Notes under the pieces: generated by a model
Database searches by the model: none
What the model saw: only the letters and a program-made list of their open reading frames with translations
Told to the model about the DNA's origin: nothing
Translations under genes and position numbers: made by a program
Assembly: GCA_941918925.1 (NCBI GenBank)
Contig: OW799237.1
Span: 56,832,997 to 56,896,996 of the forward strand
DNA from: Phyto melanocephala
Taxonomy: Eukaryota; Arthropoda; Insecta; Diptera; Rhinophoridae
Length of the DNA stretch: 64,000 bases
Direction of reading: 5' to 3'
In this document: piece by piece, positions 1-11,700 of the stretch
Position numbering within the stretch: position 1 is the first letter of the stretch
How the letters are laid out: the number at the start of each line of letters is the position of its first letter

Positions 1-42
1 TAAAAAATTCGTCACAGCCGAATACAGTGCTCTTACTAGTTA
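1..42 (+). mobile_element. 3' end of a DINE-1-like (HINE) repeat, cut by window edge
   Basis: The first 42 bases are a diverged copy of the palindrome plus CTCTTACTTGTT-type end that closes every family A and B repeat in this window. The rest of the element lies to the left of the window. Confidence 0.6.
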
Positions 43-819
43 CGTTCGTGTTAGCTATTTTTTGTTGTCTAAATTTAATTGAACAGAAAAGTTGATTTAA
101 ATGAAAATTAATCAGTGTCCAATTCTACGTTTGGACACATATAATTTTTTTTTTTTTGAATCATGTCTTTTTATTTGTTCTCATTATAAACAGCCAACAA
201 TTTTATATTTGAAATTTTGTGAGTACGCATATATTATATTGAATATCAATTTGTTTTAAATTACATTTCCAGTTAATTCTACTTATATAAAGTTTTTCAT
301 TTAATATGCACAACATTTTTGTCCCTATTAAAACTACTGAAGAATTAGTTTTAAGCAAAAACGATAAAATAAAAATTACGACTTGCACACAACTTACGAG
401 TTGGAAATCTGTCATTAAAATTACGGGTACTTTGGAAGTATTAGCTAAAAGAAACACACTATGTGTGACGTCAGATTTACAACAGCAAATGGTCATTGGC
501 ATAATCTTTATTTAAATATGCTCTTCATTGACGATTTCGTCTAGTTTGTGCAATAATGAAAATGTTAAAAACAAAAGATATAACTATTACCAAACAATAA
601 ACTACATAATTTTCTTATGTGAGTTTGTAAGTATGTCAAAAAAACAATCCAGTCCATTCTCACATTTGATTTCGCTTCATAAATTGTATTACAGAGACAA
701 CGTAACGGTCGACCTTAAAATAATCAAAAAGTATTAATATTTATGCAAAACAAATACACAATACTAAAATGTAAATATGTGCGTATTTACATACATATGT
801 ATATTGTATTAAGAATGAG
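43..819. other. No recognised gene; one short open frame
   Basis: AT-rich DNA with no repeat that I recognise. A plus-strand frame at 306-515 (69 codons, ATG) is hydrophilic and fairly coding-like, but has no clear splice sites, promoter or partner exons. I do not call it a gene; it could be an isolated exon or chance. Confidence 0.4.
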
Positions 820-2312
820 TCAAAAAACTTATACTTTTCCAGCCAAAACTTTAAATTGGTCCAACAAGTTATTATTATACCCTTCACACAGTGAAAAAGG
901 GTATATATAGGTTTGTCATTCCGTGTGAAATTTCTACAATTTTCATTTCCGACCCCATAAAGTATATATTTTCTGAAAGCTTATGAATAGGGAAGTCGAT
1001 TAAGCTCTGTCAGTCTGTCCATGTGTATGTTGAAATCAACTTTTTGAAGCCCCCCGACATCGCTTGGACCCGGGTGAGGTATTAAAATATCAGAAATATT
1101 CGGGAGTAGATCGCTATTGAAAATCAGAAACATCGGTATATAAACAACTGAGATATAAGCAAAAACCCACGACCACCTCGATTTTTTTTCACAAAAACAA
1201 CATTACAACAACAACAGACATACATACAAACGTGTATACTGGTTAGAGAAAACGTGGCATCGAATCCCAGCTGAGCCAAAAAAAAATTTTTTTTATATAT
1301 TAAAAATTTTTTTTTAATTTTTTTTTTTTTATTTTTTTTTTTTTTTTTATATTATTTATTTAAATTTTAATTATTTTTAAAAAAATTTTTTTTTTAAATT
1401 TTTTTTTAAATTTTTTTTTTTTATTTTTTTTTTATTTTTTTTTTTTAATTTTTTTTTTTAATTTTTTTTTTTATTTTTTTTTTAAACATACATACGTAAA
1501 TTTATAATTTTACAATGGGATGTTTTTTATATATGTATATTTTTTATATGTATGTACGTATTTCATATGAGATGAATGGTGATACAAACTACTGTTATTG
1601 CATGACTACACGTTGTGAAGGGTATATAAGATTCGGCATGGCCGAATATAGCGCTTTTACTTGTTCTTTTAATCACGTGAGTATTTAAATATATGTCAGA
1701 TATTATCTGTTCTAAATCATTCAACTGTTATTTCGGTCAAAAAGGTTCATCGTCACACTATTTCAAAAGCCATTAAACAATATAAGGGAGACTGGAACAT
1801 TGACAGAAAACCTGGATCAGCAAAAAAAGGTCTTAACAGTTTACAGTAAGTTTATCAAACAGAGCTAATCCTAGGCTAAAGTCGTAAAAAATTAAGAACT
1901 TCCAAAATCACAATACGGTAAGAACTGGGAAACAAACGAACGAGAAAAAAACTAATGTAAATGATGTGATGGACCAAGTTATGTTCAATAACAATACCGG
2001 ACAAAAAAACAAACAAAAGCGATTTGCAGTTATGGCTAACCAGGCACTATAATCACAGAAATATAAATATATCACGGAGTGTCTACAAAAACAGCTTTAT
2101 CTCTTCTTCAGCAAAGAGTGGGCCACCTCGTCAAAAAAAGTAATTAAAAAAAAGGTTTCCCGAAAAAGTCAATTTATAAATACTGAGTAACCAATGCCAA
2201 TTTTGTAATATTTAATTAATTTGTATAATATTTTAATAAACTGGTTTATTTGTAAGAATTTTTATATTGAACGGTTTAAGTTTTAATTAACCTTATACAA
2301 GTATAAGTTATA
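820..2312 (+). pseudogene. Degraded Tc1-like transposon, split by a HINE insertion
   Basis: Fragments of a Tc1-like transposase reading frame lie around 1735-2145: a helix-turn-helix-like stretch near 1740-1850 and a C-terminal stretch near 2000-2140, with many stops and frameshifts. The arms at 820-875 and 1666-1740 match the uninterrupted relative at 7318-8180. This includes a shared GTC-AACAAGTTATTATT just before the break, so the family A repeat at 876-1665 was inserted into this element later. The outer ends share a CTTATACTT-type inverted repeat (about 823 and 2295). It cannot encode a functional protein. Confidence 0.6.
876..1665 (+). mobile_element. Family A HINE (DINE-1-like rolling-circle repeat), full length
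   Basis: The copy starts with TTATACCCTTCACACAGTG and the subterminal inverted partner AAAAAGGGTATATA. It then has the CCGACCCCATAAAGTATATA block, a CTGTCAGTCTGTCCATG block, a tRNA-like patch (GGCATCGAATCCCAGC), about 230 bp of T/A-only sequence, and a closing palindrome ATTCGGCATGGCCGAAT followed by ATAGCGCTTTTACTTGTT. Drosophila DINE-1 has the same order: TATACCCGTTAC start, GGGTATA partner, CATATAAAGTATATATATTC block, GTCCGTCTGTCCG runs, and TATAGCGTTCTCTCTTGTTTT end. It encodes no protein and would depend on a Helentron in trans. Confidence 0.8.
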
Positions 2313-2424
2313 AAATAATAATGCCATTCTGAAGAAAATGTTAAACAAGATAATAATAGGCTTTTAAACATTATAGAAAGTCTGTAGATACCAGAGATGC
2401 AAAAGAAATATTTGTACACTCAAC

Positions 2425-3100
2425 ACCGAAAAAAAAATGGTGGGGGTATATTCATTTTGTCATTCCGTTTATAACACATTGAAATATCCATTTCGATCCC
2501 ATAAAGTACATATTTTCTGTATATATATGTCCATGCGTCTGTTGAAAGCACGATAGAAATCGAACAGAAAAAGTTAGGGGGCTTAAATTTTGACAGACTA
2601 TTTCTAATACACACGGTTTAATTGGTATTGAAAATGGATTAAATCGGAACATTAGGAAGAGAGTTATAGCTCCTTATACAAGAGTAGGTCAAAACAACTA
2701 TGTCCTTTCAACATCGAATAAAATGCAATTTCGTATATTTCATGAGTAAAAAAAAATATATTTCACTGAAAATTGCTTAAATCTATATATTACGAAAGGA
2801 GTTATAGATTTTAATGTACGAAATTGTACAAAAATTTATACCGCACAGTGTCTTTTTCGGTATATTCAAATTTTAAAACGCATTAAAACTTACAAAATTA
2901 GATATATTTATGCTTCTGAAATTTTGCGAGCATTGATTTTTAATCAAAAGACTTGTACTAACGGAAAATTAAGGTGACAGGCTCACATTAACGCCCACCT
3001 CTCTCTCATATAGCGCTTTATCTTAAACTCATATAATATGTATTTGGAAAAAAATTTAATGTAAATGTAATGGAATATCTAAGTTGAATTAATTATATAA
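2425..3100 (+). mobile_element. Family B HINE, 5' part
   Basis: It begins with the hairpin-like AAAAAAATGGTGGGGGTATA, followed by the TTTGTCATTCCGTTTATAACACATTGAAATATCCATTT block and the GTCTGTTGAAAGCACGATAG block. It then runs into the ACGCCCACCTCTCTCTCATATAGCGCTTTATCTTAAA part. The 3' palindrome is missing, so the copy is truncated. The two small minus-strand ORFs here lie inside this repeat and are not genes. Confidence 0.7.
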
Positions 3101-3578
3101 ATTTTGGATTTAGAATATTAGTTTAAAATTTTAAATTATTAATTTTTATTTAATTATTATCAAAGTAATATTTGATTTGCTTTGCCAAAATGGCAAAATT
3201 TGTTGTTATTGTTTGTTTACATTTGGTCAGACGTCATTTGATAAAAAATTAACAAGTGAGAGCAGTATATTTTGATACTCACCACAGATTTTATGTAATT
3301 TATTAGCACAAAATTTATTACTTTGTTATTAACAGTAACTACTACTAAATAATTTATTATACTAAAATATGTATCACTTTCTTGGTGTATCTTTGATTTG
3401 CTATTAAATTTTTTTAAGTATTTCTACATTAGGAGTGAAACAGTATTGTATTTTTACGGAAACTGAAGAGCAGAATTTGGTAGCAAGAGATAGTTGCACC
3501 TCCTATTTTTTTTTAATAATATATGTAGGATAATTTGTTTATTATCCTTTATTTTAGTTTTTATTAGTTTTTTTGGTG

Positions 3579-3650
3579 TTCATTACAATTCATTTTATTT
3601 AATTTAAGTTCATTACAATTCATTTTATTTAATTTAAGTTCATTAAAATC
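3579..3650. repeat. 30-bp tandem duplication
   Basis: A unit starting TTCATTACAATTCATTTTAT and ending AATTTAAG is present twice, followed by a partial third copy. Confidence 0.85.
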
Positions 3651-4001
3651 AGTACAGTTTTTATTTAAAGTAAAAACCAATATACTTAGGTATTTGCCGC
3701 TTTAGTCTGTCAATTTCAACTTCACTTCCTCTACTGTCTTTAAAATCTACAACCAACACTCAAAATAAGTTCCTACTCATTTATCTAACATATATCCCGT
3801 TAACTTTGTCCTCATCGACTTAACCCTTTTCTGTCCGTTCTGTCCGTCAATGTCACTATCCTACATATAGTTAATGTTTAAATTTCATATAGATAATCCT
3901 TTCCAGATTTCTTTTTCTCTAGAATTGTTGTCCATATAGAAATAATATGAATTTAAAATATTAAAAAAAAAAAATTAATAAAAATGATTAAAAACTTATT
4001 A

Positions 4002-4400
4002 AGGGTGGTTAAATTTGAAGGGCCGATGTTGAATGTGAACCACACCTAAACGTCAAATTTTTTTTCAGCATTTTATTTGACATTTCTCAATTTCAGACTG
4101 ACTTCATTTGAACCATGGAAAGATACATAATCAAGCAACGCGTTAAAGCTATTCAGGATTATTATGAAAATGGGCGTTCAAATCAAAATGAATTTCGTGC
4201 ACTTTGTGATTCGTTAAAATTCGTCCACAATCGGGAGAATTGCTAAAAATATTTTAATTTCAAAAAACAGGTCTGTGAAACATCTGTGAATACCTTCTTA
4301 GATCGTTGAACGGATAACATTGCTGTTTTTTGCAGTCAACCTCGACTCATCATCGTGTTAAACAACTGAACATCAACATTGTCATTGAAATATAAAATAT
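4002..4400 (+). pseudogene. Mariner-like transposase fragment (family M1)
   Basis: It starts with the terminal repeat AGGGTGGTTAAATTTGAAGG. An ATG at about 4115 opens a reading frame beginning MERYIIKQRVKAIQDYYEN, typical of the N-terminal helix-turn-helix of IS630/Tc1/mariner transposases. A second relative lies at 26531-27155 and a minus-strand one at 58251-58650. Only the N-terminal region is present, with stops and frameshifts. The right terminal repeat is lost. Confidence 0.6.
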
Positions 4401-4699
4401 ATCTAAAATATATTTTAATATAGTAATTTATTTTTTTTAAATCTTTGTCCGTAGAGAAATAATATGAATTTAAAATATAGCGTTATATGGGAGATGTACG
4501 TTAAAGTGGGCGTGTCAATTTAATTCTACAATTTTAAGTTGACCAGTATTAATTTTTACACATTTTGATCTATAACTAACTTCTTTTGTAATTCATAGAT
4601 TTAAGCAATTTCAACATACATAACCGGATCGTCCTAAAATGAAACCGGGACTCAAAAATATATACATTATGGGGTCTAAAATGTAGAAAAAACTTTGAT

Positions 4700-5540
4700 A
4701 AAATTGTATGTGAATGAGCGTGTGTGCAAATGCAAGTGCTAAAGACAAGTAGAAATCATTAAGAATAAATAATACAGGGAATGGAAAGGTAATTTGATTA
4801 ATTTTTAATTAATAATATTTAATATTTTAAAGCAACGTATTACTTAGAATCTGCACATATATATAATTTGTAACAATTTTTGTTTAATAATGATTTTTTA
4901 CCACTGGTAATTATCTATATATTAGTCATCGCACAGTCCAAACGCAAGAGCTAAAAACATGAATTTTGTTTGTGTTTTTGTTCCTCTTTCGATGTATAGC
5001 TCCATTAAGAAGGGATTTTCGGAAATTCGTACTTTAAGGTAAAAGGTATTGTAATTTTCCCAAAAATTAAGCTGACCTTTTTTGAATTTTAAGCCCCTAA
5101 GGGAAAAAACGGGTAAAAACTATAATTTAGTACTTTTTTGGTACCCTGTCTAACTTCCAAGCACATAAAGCTAAAAAAAACTTAAATAATATTAGTTAAT
5201 CCCAGAAAAAATATTAATAGGATTTCGGTACTTTTTTTGGAAATTTTTAGGGGGACAAAAAAGATACCAGAAGAGAAAAATACCGGAAAATGTGTAAAAT
5301 TCCTATTAACAGACCCAATTCGAAAAAAAACTATAATAGCAATTTCACCAGACATAAATTTTTTTTTGTAAAAATTGAAACACATTCATAACAGGGTAGA
5401 AAGGGAAAAAATCGCGAAAATAGTTTGGTACTTTTAGAACACTTTATAAAAAAAGAGTAGAATTACTTACTTTAAATCATGTCTATTAAAATATTTTGTT
5501 ACATAGATATTTGAACATTTTAAACTTGGAATTTATACCC
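4700..5540. other. Non-coding; partly a repeat related to 38.0-38.3 kb
   Basis: I see no gene. The part at about 5085-5240 (CCCCTAAGGG, GGTACCCTGTCTAACTTCC, ATATTAATAGGATTTCGG) matches 38040-38200 in reverse orientation. It is therefore the flanking arm of the minisatellite-bearing repeat that follows. Confidence 0.5.
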
Positions 5541-6290
5541 AAAAAAGGAACTTTTCTTTTTTTTTGGGTTCTTTTCTATTTTCTACGTTTATGAAGCTAG
5601 AATTATGAAACTAGATACCATTGATCCGAGCTAAGGTTTACAACGTTATGGGCGTTACGTTTATGAAGCTAGAATTGTATATAAGGGACTAATGATTCCA
5701 GGTGAGACTGAAAATGTTAGGTGCGATCAGGGTACTTTTTATATTTTTAATGGTACTTTTTGTATTTTAAACGTTTGCGAACCTAGAATTTCGAAATTAG
5801 TGACTATACGAGGTGAGACTGAAAATGTTATGGGCGACCAAAAAGGTACTTTTTTGACTTATGGTACTTTCTGTATTTTCTACGTTTATGAAGCTATAAT
5901 TCTAAATAAAGGACTTTTGATTGCAGATGAGACTGACAATATTATGCGGAAAAGTACTTTCCCTAATTTAATAGTACTTTTTTACACTCTTATGAAGCTA
6001 GAATGTAGAAAGTAGAGATTATTGATTAAAGGTGAGACTGAAAATATTATAGGCGACAGAAAACACTTTTTTAAATTTTTATGGTACCTTTTGCATTTTC
6101 TACGTCTATGAATCCCGAGTTTCAAATTAGTGGCTATTAACACCAGGTGCAAATAAAAATGTTTTGGGCGACCAAGAGGATACTTTTTATATTTTTTTGG
6201 TTTATAAAGCTAGAATTGTGAAATAAGGGACTATTTACTCCGGGTGAGACAGATAATGTTATGAGTGACGAAAAAGGTTATTTATTTTTC
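5540..6290. repeat. ~110-bp minisatellite, about seven units
   Basis: Diverged units of roughly 95-122 bp contain TTTATGAAGCTAGAATT, then a GACTATTGATT-like stretch, GGTGAGACTGAAAATGTTAT, GGGCGACCAAAA and GGTACTTTTT. Unit starts are near 5585, 5650, 5773, 5884, 5990, 6106 and 6203. Related units recur on the minus strand near 22190-22420 and 36700-36900 and on the plus strand near 38330-38740. The array therefore belongs to a dispersed repeat. The 107-codon frame inside it reflects the repeat, not a gene. Confidence 0.75.
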
Positions 6291-6759
6291 TAAAAAAACT
6301 AAATTAGAAAAACAAGGTTCCATAAATTTAATTTAAAAAAATTAGTAATTAATAAAACAACTTAAATATTCAATAAATAGTATGAACTGCGCTATCGAAG
6401 TAGCGTGTAATATGCTTGTATAATCATAAAACTTTTTGATACTGCAAATAAACCCTAAACCTTTGATTTGTACGAACCAACAAAATGACTGTTGTTTTTG
6501 CATTTTTGTTTTTCTTGTAGCGATTAGTTTGCCTGCTTTTCTTGTACCAAGTCAAAGGTTTAAGAAAAACAATTTTTTAAAAAAATTTTTCTTTGACTTT
6601 AAAAATATTACTTTAAAAATATTTCTTTTTTTGCGTCCTTTAATCTTGATCGCAAGTTAAAAAAATATATTCTTTTGTATTTTTTTATTCTTGTACATGT
6701 TTTTTCGTTTGGTGTAAATAAAATAAAAAAAATGGGTAATTTGTTTGCTAATATACATA

Positions 6760-7294
6760 AAGGGTCCGCCAAATAACTTCTTTTTTTTTTTTTAATGCTA
6801 TAAAAAAGTGTAGCTTCGGCTGTGTGGCACGTAGCGCCATCCTGTTGAAACCAAATGTTGCCAATATCCTCCTCTTCAATTCTTGTGAGCAAAAATTTGT
6901 TCAACATGGCCCGATAACGATCGCCATTGACAACGGCCACTCGTTGCTCATTTTATGCCTCTGGACCAAAATCCGCACCAAACAGTGACTCGTTTTGGGT
7001 GTATCGGCTTTTCAATGTATGCGTGCCTGTTTTCTGTGCCCCAAATGCGACAATTTTGCTTGTTTACATACCCGCCAAGATCAAAATGAGCTTCATCTGA
7101 AAAGATGATTCTTTTTTTTGGCAAAATCGATCAAAGTAATATCGCAATATTTCCCAGCATTGTTCAAGCGTATACACAACCACATTCGTTCAGCGGAAGG
7201 ATACAACTAATTAACTGTCACATCAGACATGAGCTAAGTGTTACCATTCACGAAATAAGCACTAGTTGAAAAAGACGTTAGATGGCGGACCCTT
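6760..7294 (-). mobile_element. Mariner deletion derivative (family M2) with intact TIRs and TA duplication
   Basis: Terminal repeats AAGGGTCCGCC (left) and GGCGGACCCTT (right) are each flanked by TA (6758-6759 and 7295-7296), the IS630/Tc1/mariner target duplication. The minus strand keeps a central transposase piece around 6800-6940, with the WFQQDGATCHT motif that holds one catalytic Asp. An upstream piece near 7040-7120 resembles NKQNCRIWG. The N-terminal and C-terminal parts are gone, so it could only move if a full-length relative supplied transposase. A fragment of the same family ends at 46924. Confidence 0.75.
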
Positions 7295-7317
7295 TACAAT
7301 TTATTAACTACTGCTAA

Positions 7318-8180
7318 ATTCTCGTTCTTTGAAACTGTGAAATGAAATGGTCGAACAAGTTATTATTTTTTATCCACTTTAGGTTTGTCAGATAATATCT
7401 TTTTTAAATCATTCAACTGTTATTCGGTCAAAATGAAGAGCAAAAAAAAAAGAAAAATAATTAAAGTTAAAAAATTCCAATTGAACTTGGAATTAAAAAA
7501 AATATCAAAGGTAAAAAGGTTTATCCTCTCACTGTTTCAAAAGCCATTAAACAGTATAACGAAGTTTTGAACATAGAGCCAGAGCTAACGCTAGGCTGAA
7601 GTCGTTAAAAGTTTAAAAATACCTAGATTGGAATGCGAAAAATAACTAAGAACCAAAAAAATTTAGGTAAAATTTTACTAATAAAAATACACCAGGGGAC
7701 AAATTTCGGCATTCAAACGTGCTTGAAATTTTAAAATTCATATTAGTGTCTCTATACTAAACAGTGAAGTCGAAAGTTCGAGTAAAATTTCGCCGTAAAT
7801 TGCTTCCTGTTGTGCGACAGATGTGAAACTTATATACTGGAACACTCTTCATAACTTCCCAGTCAAGAACAATGCCGAATAAAAAATTTCCCAAAAAGTT
7901 TCTTGTGTGGCAAGCCATTTGCAGTTGCGACAAAAGAAATCAATCAAAACTTTAGCTTGTGGAAAAGTATAGGGCTCTTTCAAAAAAAGAATTAAAGAAC
8001 ACAGGACATGTCCGGTTTTAAGCGTAAGTAGACCACCTCGCTCGAAAAGGTAACGGAAGCAACTATAATATTGTATATATTTTTGAACAATATTTAAATA
8101 AAGAAACGTACATATTTTTGATAACTTTTATATTGAACTATTTAACTTTTAATAACTTTATACAAGTATAAGTTATTTCT
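7318..8180 (+). pseudogene. Tc1-like transposase pseudogene
   Basis: This is the relative of the element at 820-2312. The frame is broken many times, but near 7880-8030 the words KFPKKFLVWQAICSC (after repair of one frame change) and a following Lys-rich part are typical of the catalytic half of Tc1 transposases. The right end TTATACAAGTATAAGTTAT is shared with 2285-2312. It is inactive. Confidence 0.55.
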
Positions 8181-8640
8181 GGCTCACTATTTATGTACAT
8201 ATATTTCTACAGTTTTCTTTAAACTCTGTATGATGAACGTTTATCTAAATTATATATTCCAAAAGAAAAATTATTGGAATCGGATCAGAAGGCATGATAC
8301 CGCCTTATACAAAGTGAATACATTATAAATCTACTATCGTTATAAACTCAAAACTTTGAGTGAGTAAAATTAAAAAGTAAATATAAACTAATTTTTTAAC
8401 AATACAAAAATTTTGTTTAAACAGATACTAAGTATCAAGAATGATTACATAAAGATTACGCCTTGCGCAAGATTTACGTTAGATGACGTAGTAATCCCCT
8501 CGCAAAGGCTACCAAGTCTGTATCATATGTGAAATTTATAATTTCTTACAAAAAATCTAAGTATTTTGTAATAGTTGGCAGCCCTGTAATTAATTTACTC
8601 AGCGAGTTCTAAAAAAAAAGTACACATCGGTGTTTAATAA
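8181..8640. other. Upstream region of the THAP gene, no recognised element
   Basis: AT-rich DNA without a repeat that I recognise. A slightly more GC-rich patch at about 8455-8520 and the TTGGCAGCCCTG sequence near 8575 could belong to the promoter of the gene that follows. I see no TATA box that I would assign. Confidence 0.35.
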
Positions 8641-8771
8641 ACAACGAATTTCGTGTCATATTTTATAATAAATACATAAAAATAATATTAAAATTATTAA
8701 AGTTATTAAAGCTGCAAAACTAATAAAAACAGAAAACAAAATAAAGTGAAAAGATAAGAAAGAGAGCAAAT

Positions 8772-11700
8772 ATGAAATGTGCAGTGGGCAAATGCAAGCA
8801 AAGTAACAGCAAAAAAACAAGTGAGAAATTATATTAAAAACTAATAATTTGCGCATATTTAATAAAACGTTTGTGTTTTCAAAAAGCTGCATCATTTTAC
8901 AATTTTCCAAAAGATGAAGCTCGAAGGAAGTTATGGGTAATATCACTGCTCTGCAGCAAAATCCTCCATTTAATAAAACTATGGGACTATATGGATTTTG
9001 ACGCGCTGAACTCAAATCCGTTGTCGGTTTTTTTCCATCAGATCTGGATTTTTTTATGGGAGTGGCAAATTTTCCCCTCTAAATTAGTCAGGTACGGACA
9101 CATATTTTCTCCTAACTCGAGAACCAGTCATCCGATTTTTAAAAATAAAACACAAAAAAATGTGTAACAAAATTGTATTTATTTTAGTGGAATTAAATTT
9201 TTCTCTATCTCTTATCGTTTTGGAGTTATTTAGAAATTAATGGAGAAAAAAAAATTTTTCGTGCAAAATTCGTAATATTTTTCAAATTAACAAGTAAGAG
9301 CGCTATATTTGGCCATGCCGAATCTTATATACCCTTCACAACGTGTAGTCATGCAATAACAGTAGTTTGTATCAATATTCATCCCATATAAAATACGTAC
9401 ATACATATATAAAAACATCCCATTGTAAAATTATAAATTTACGTATATATGTTTAAAAAAAAATTTAAAAAAAATTTAAAAAAAAATTAAAAAAAAAATT
9501 TTAAAAAAATAATTAAAATATATATAATAAATATAAAACAAAAAAAATTAAAAAAATAATAATATTTAATATAAATAATATATTAAATAAAAAAAAAATT
9601 AAAAAATAAAAAATTATATAAAAAAAAATTTTTTGGCTCAGCTGGGATTCGATACCACGTTTTCTCTAACCAGTATACACGTTTGTATGTATGTATGTTG
9701 TTGTTGTAATGTTGTTTTTGTGAATAAAAAATCGAGGTGGTCGTGGGTTTTTGCTCATATCTCAGTTGTTTATGTACCGATGTTTCTGATTTTCTACTCC
9801 CGAATATTTCTGTTATTTTAATACCTCACCCGGGTCCAAGCGATATCGGGGGGCTTCAAAAAGTTGATTTCAACATACACACGGACAGACTGACAGAGCT
9901 TAATCGACTCCCCTATTCATAAGCTTTCAGAAATAATATACTTTATGGGGTCGGAAATGAAAATTGTAGAAATTTCACACGGAATGACAAACCTATATAT
10001 ACCCTTTTTCACTGTGTGAAGGGTATAAAAATGGAATTAAAAAAATTATAAATATTCAACATTTTAAACTTTTTTCTGAGAGCTACTTGTCTTGGAAATA
10101 AAAAAAGTCATAAACCATAAAAAGCGGTTAAAAAATGTAGATTTTATTGTCAATTTACCGCAGGTACCCAATATTGTAATGCAACCAGCCTTACATATGA
10201 TATATGTAACATTTCGTTCGGTGAGCAGGTAATGGAACTACATTACAACGGTATTTTGCATAGTTCTTGGAATTAAAATTTATAATAGTATTTTTCAATT
10301 ACCTGTGATTTCAAATTAGAAACATTAGGGTAGATTCTAGAATTTATTGTAAAATATAGAAGCTAATGGGCAATAAGTAAGTCACTTTTAATTTGAATAT
10401 CGGTTAAAATCGGCAACAGTCAATAGATCTTATAGTGTACTTTGTTATTGTGTTAAGAAATAAAGCAATTAAAGAATCCACAAACGCTTTCATATTACAA
10501 AATGTCAAGGATTTGTAACAAATCTCCAAATTTATTTTGTTACGTATGTGGCGATCTAACTTTAAGTATTCAACGGGAGACAATATCTTCCAAGGTTAAA
10601 TATGCTTATCGCCGTTATTTTGGGTTTCCTATCGATGATAGAGATAAAAATTGGCTGCCGAAAATATGTTGTAGTAGCTGTGGTAAGTCTTTAAGAGGTT
10701 GGTTAAAAGGAAATCATAAGTCTTTGCCGTTTATGAAGCCAGCGATTTGGAGTGAACCACAAAATCATCAAAATGATTGCTTCTTTTGCCATACTAAACA
10801 CGCGGGCTTACGAAAAAAACCAAAAATAAAGTTACTTATCCAAATACTTCATGCGTCAAATGACCAGTTTTCCAGTTTACAAGTAAATTTTTACCTCCAT
10901 TGCCTCCTACAGACGATGAAGAAGATGGGCTTTCTGCAGCAACTGAATCCACTTACGCCAGCATGGGTGTTTCTTCGCATTCATTTGGAAGTCAAACGAG
11001 TACACCTTATTTTCCGAATTAAACTGATATGAATAACTTAGCTTCTTGCATCCCAATGAAAAGAATGGAGTTTGGTGCAAACGGACGTTAACGTCTCTTA
11101 CTTTCGAAATAAAGAACAACTTTTTTAATATAGGAAAGAGGAAGGTTTGAGATTTTGCGATAATGCTGATGGACTTTTGCGACAACTGTGTCTCAGTCAT
11201 AAATCTCAGAATTGGCGGCTTGTTATTGATTCATCCAAGACAAGTTTCAAAGCCGTTTTACTTCACAATGGCAACAAATTTTCATTAGTCCCAATCGCGT
11301 AGGCAAGAAATATGAAAGAAAACTATTGTAGCATGAAGATGATACTACAAACAATTTTTATATTCCCATTACTCATGAAACGTAAGTGCAGATTTGAAAG
11401 TCGTAGCAATGTTAAATGGATTGCAAAGTAGATATACCAAGTTTTGTTGCTTCTTATGTAAATGGGATAGCCGCGCAAAAGAAAAACACTACAATGTTAA
11501 AATTTGGCCGAAAAGAGTAAATTTTATTCCAGAAGAAAAAAATGTAGCATAAGAGCCTTTAAATCAAAAGGAACAAACTCTGCTCTTCATATAAAGCTTG
11601 GCCTAATGAAAAATTTTGTCAAAGCAATGAACGAGGATGGTAAAGCCTTTCTATACATTAAGAGCGAATTTCCTAGAATCAGAGATGCTAAGGTAAAAGA

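Larger units (their letters stand above)
3251..4690 (-). mobile_element. Family B HINE, diverged, with nested mariner fragment
   Basis: On the minus strand the 3' end is at 3251 (AACAAGTGAGAGC) and the 5' side is near 4687, with the TATGGGGTCTAAAATG block. The palindrome is eroded here. A mariner-like fragment interrupts it at about 4002-4400. A 30-bp motif is duplicated within it at 3579-3648. Confidence 0.6.

Noticed and set aside
203..502. 99-codon minus-strand ORF
   Set aside because: It overlaps the more coding-like plus frame at 306-515 and has hydrophobic, T-rich-derived content; no start context or splice support.
5692..6015. 107-codon plus-strand ORF
   Set aside because: It lies entirely in the ~110-bp minisatellite, and its protein repeats with the DNA unit (GETENV words), so it is a by-product of the array.
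9633..9922. Overlapping ORFs also seen at 51316-51612
   Set aside because: Both lie in the same part of family A repeats and share sequence only because the repeat does.
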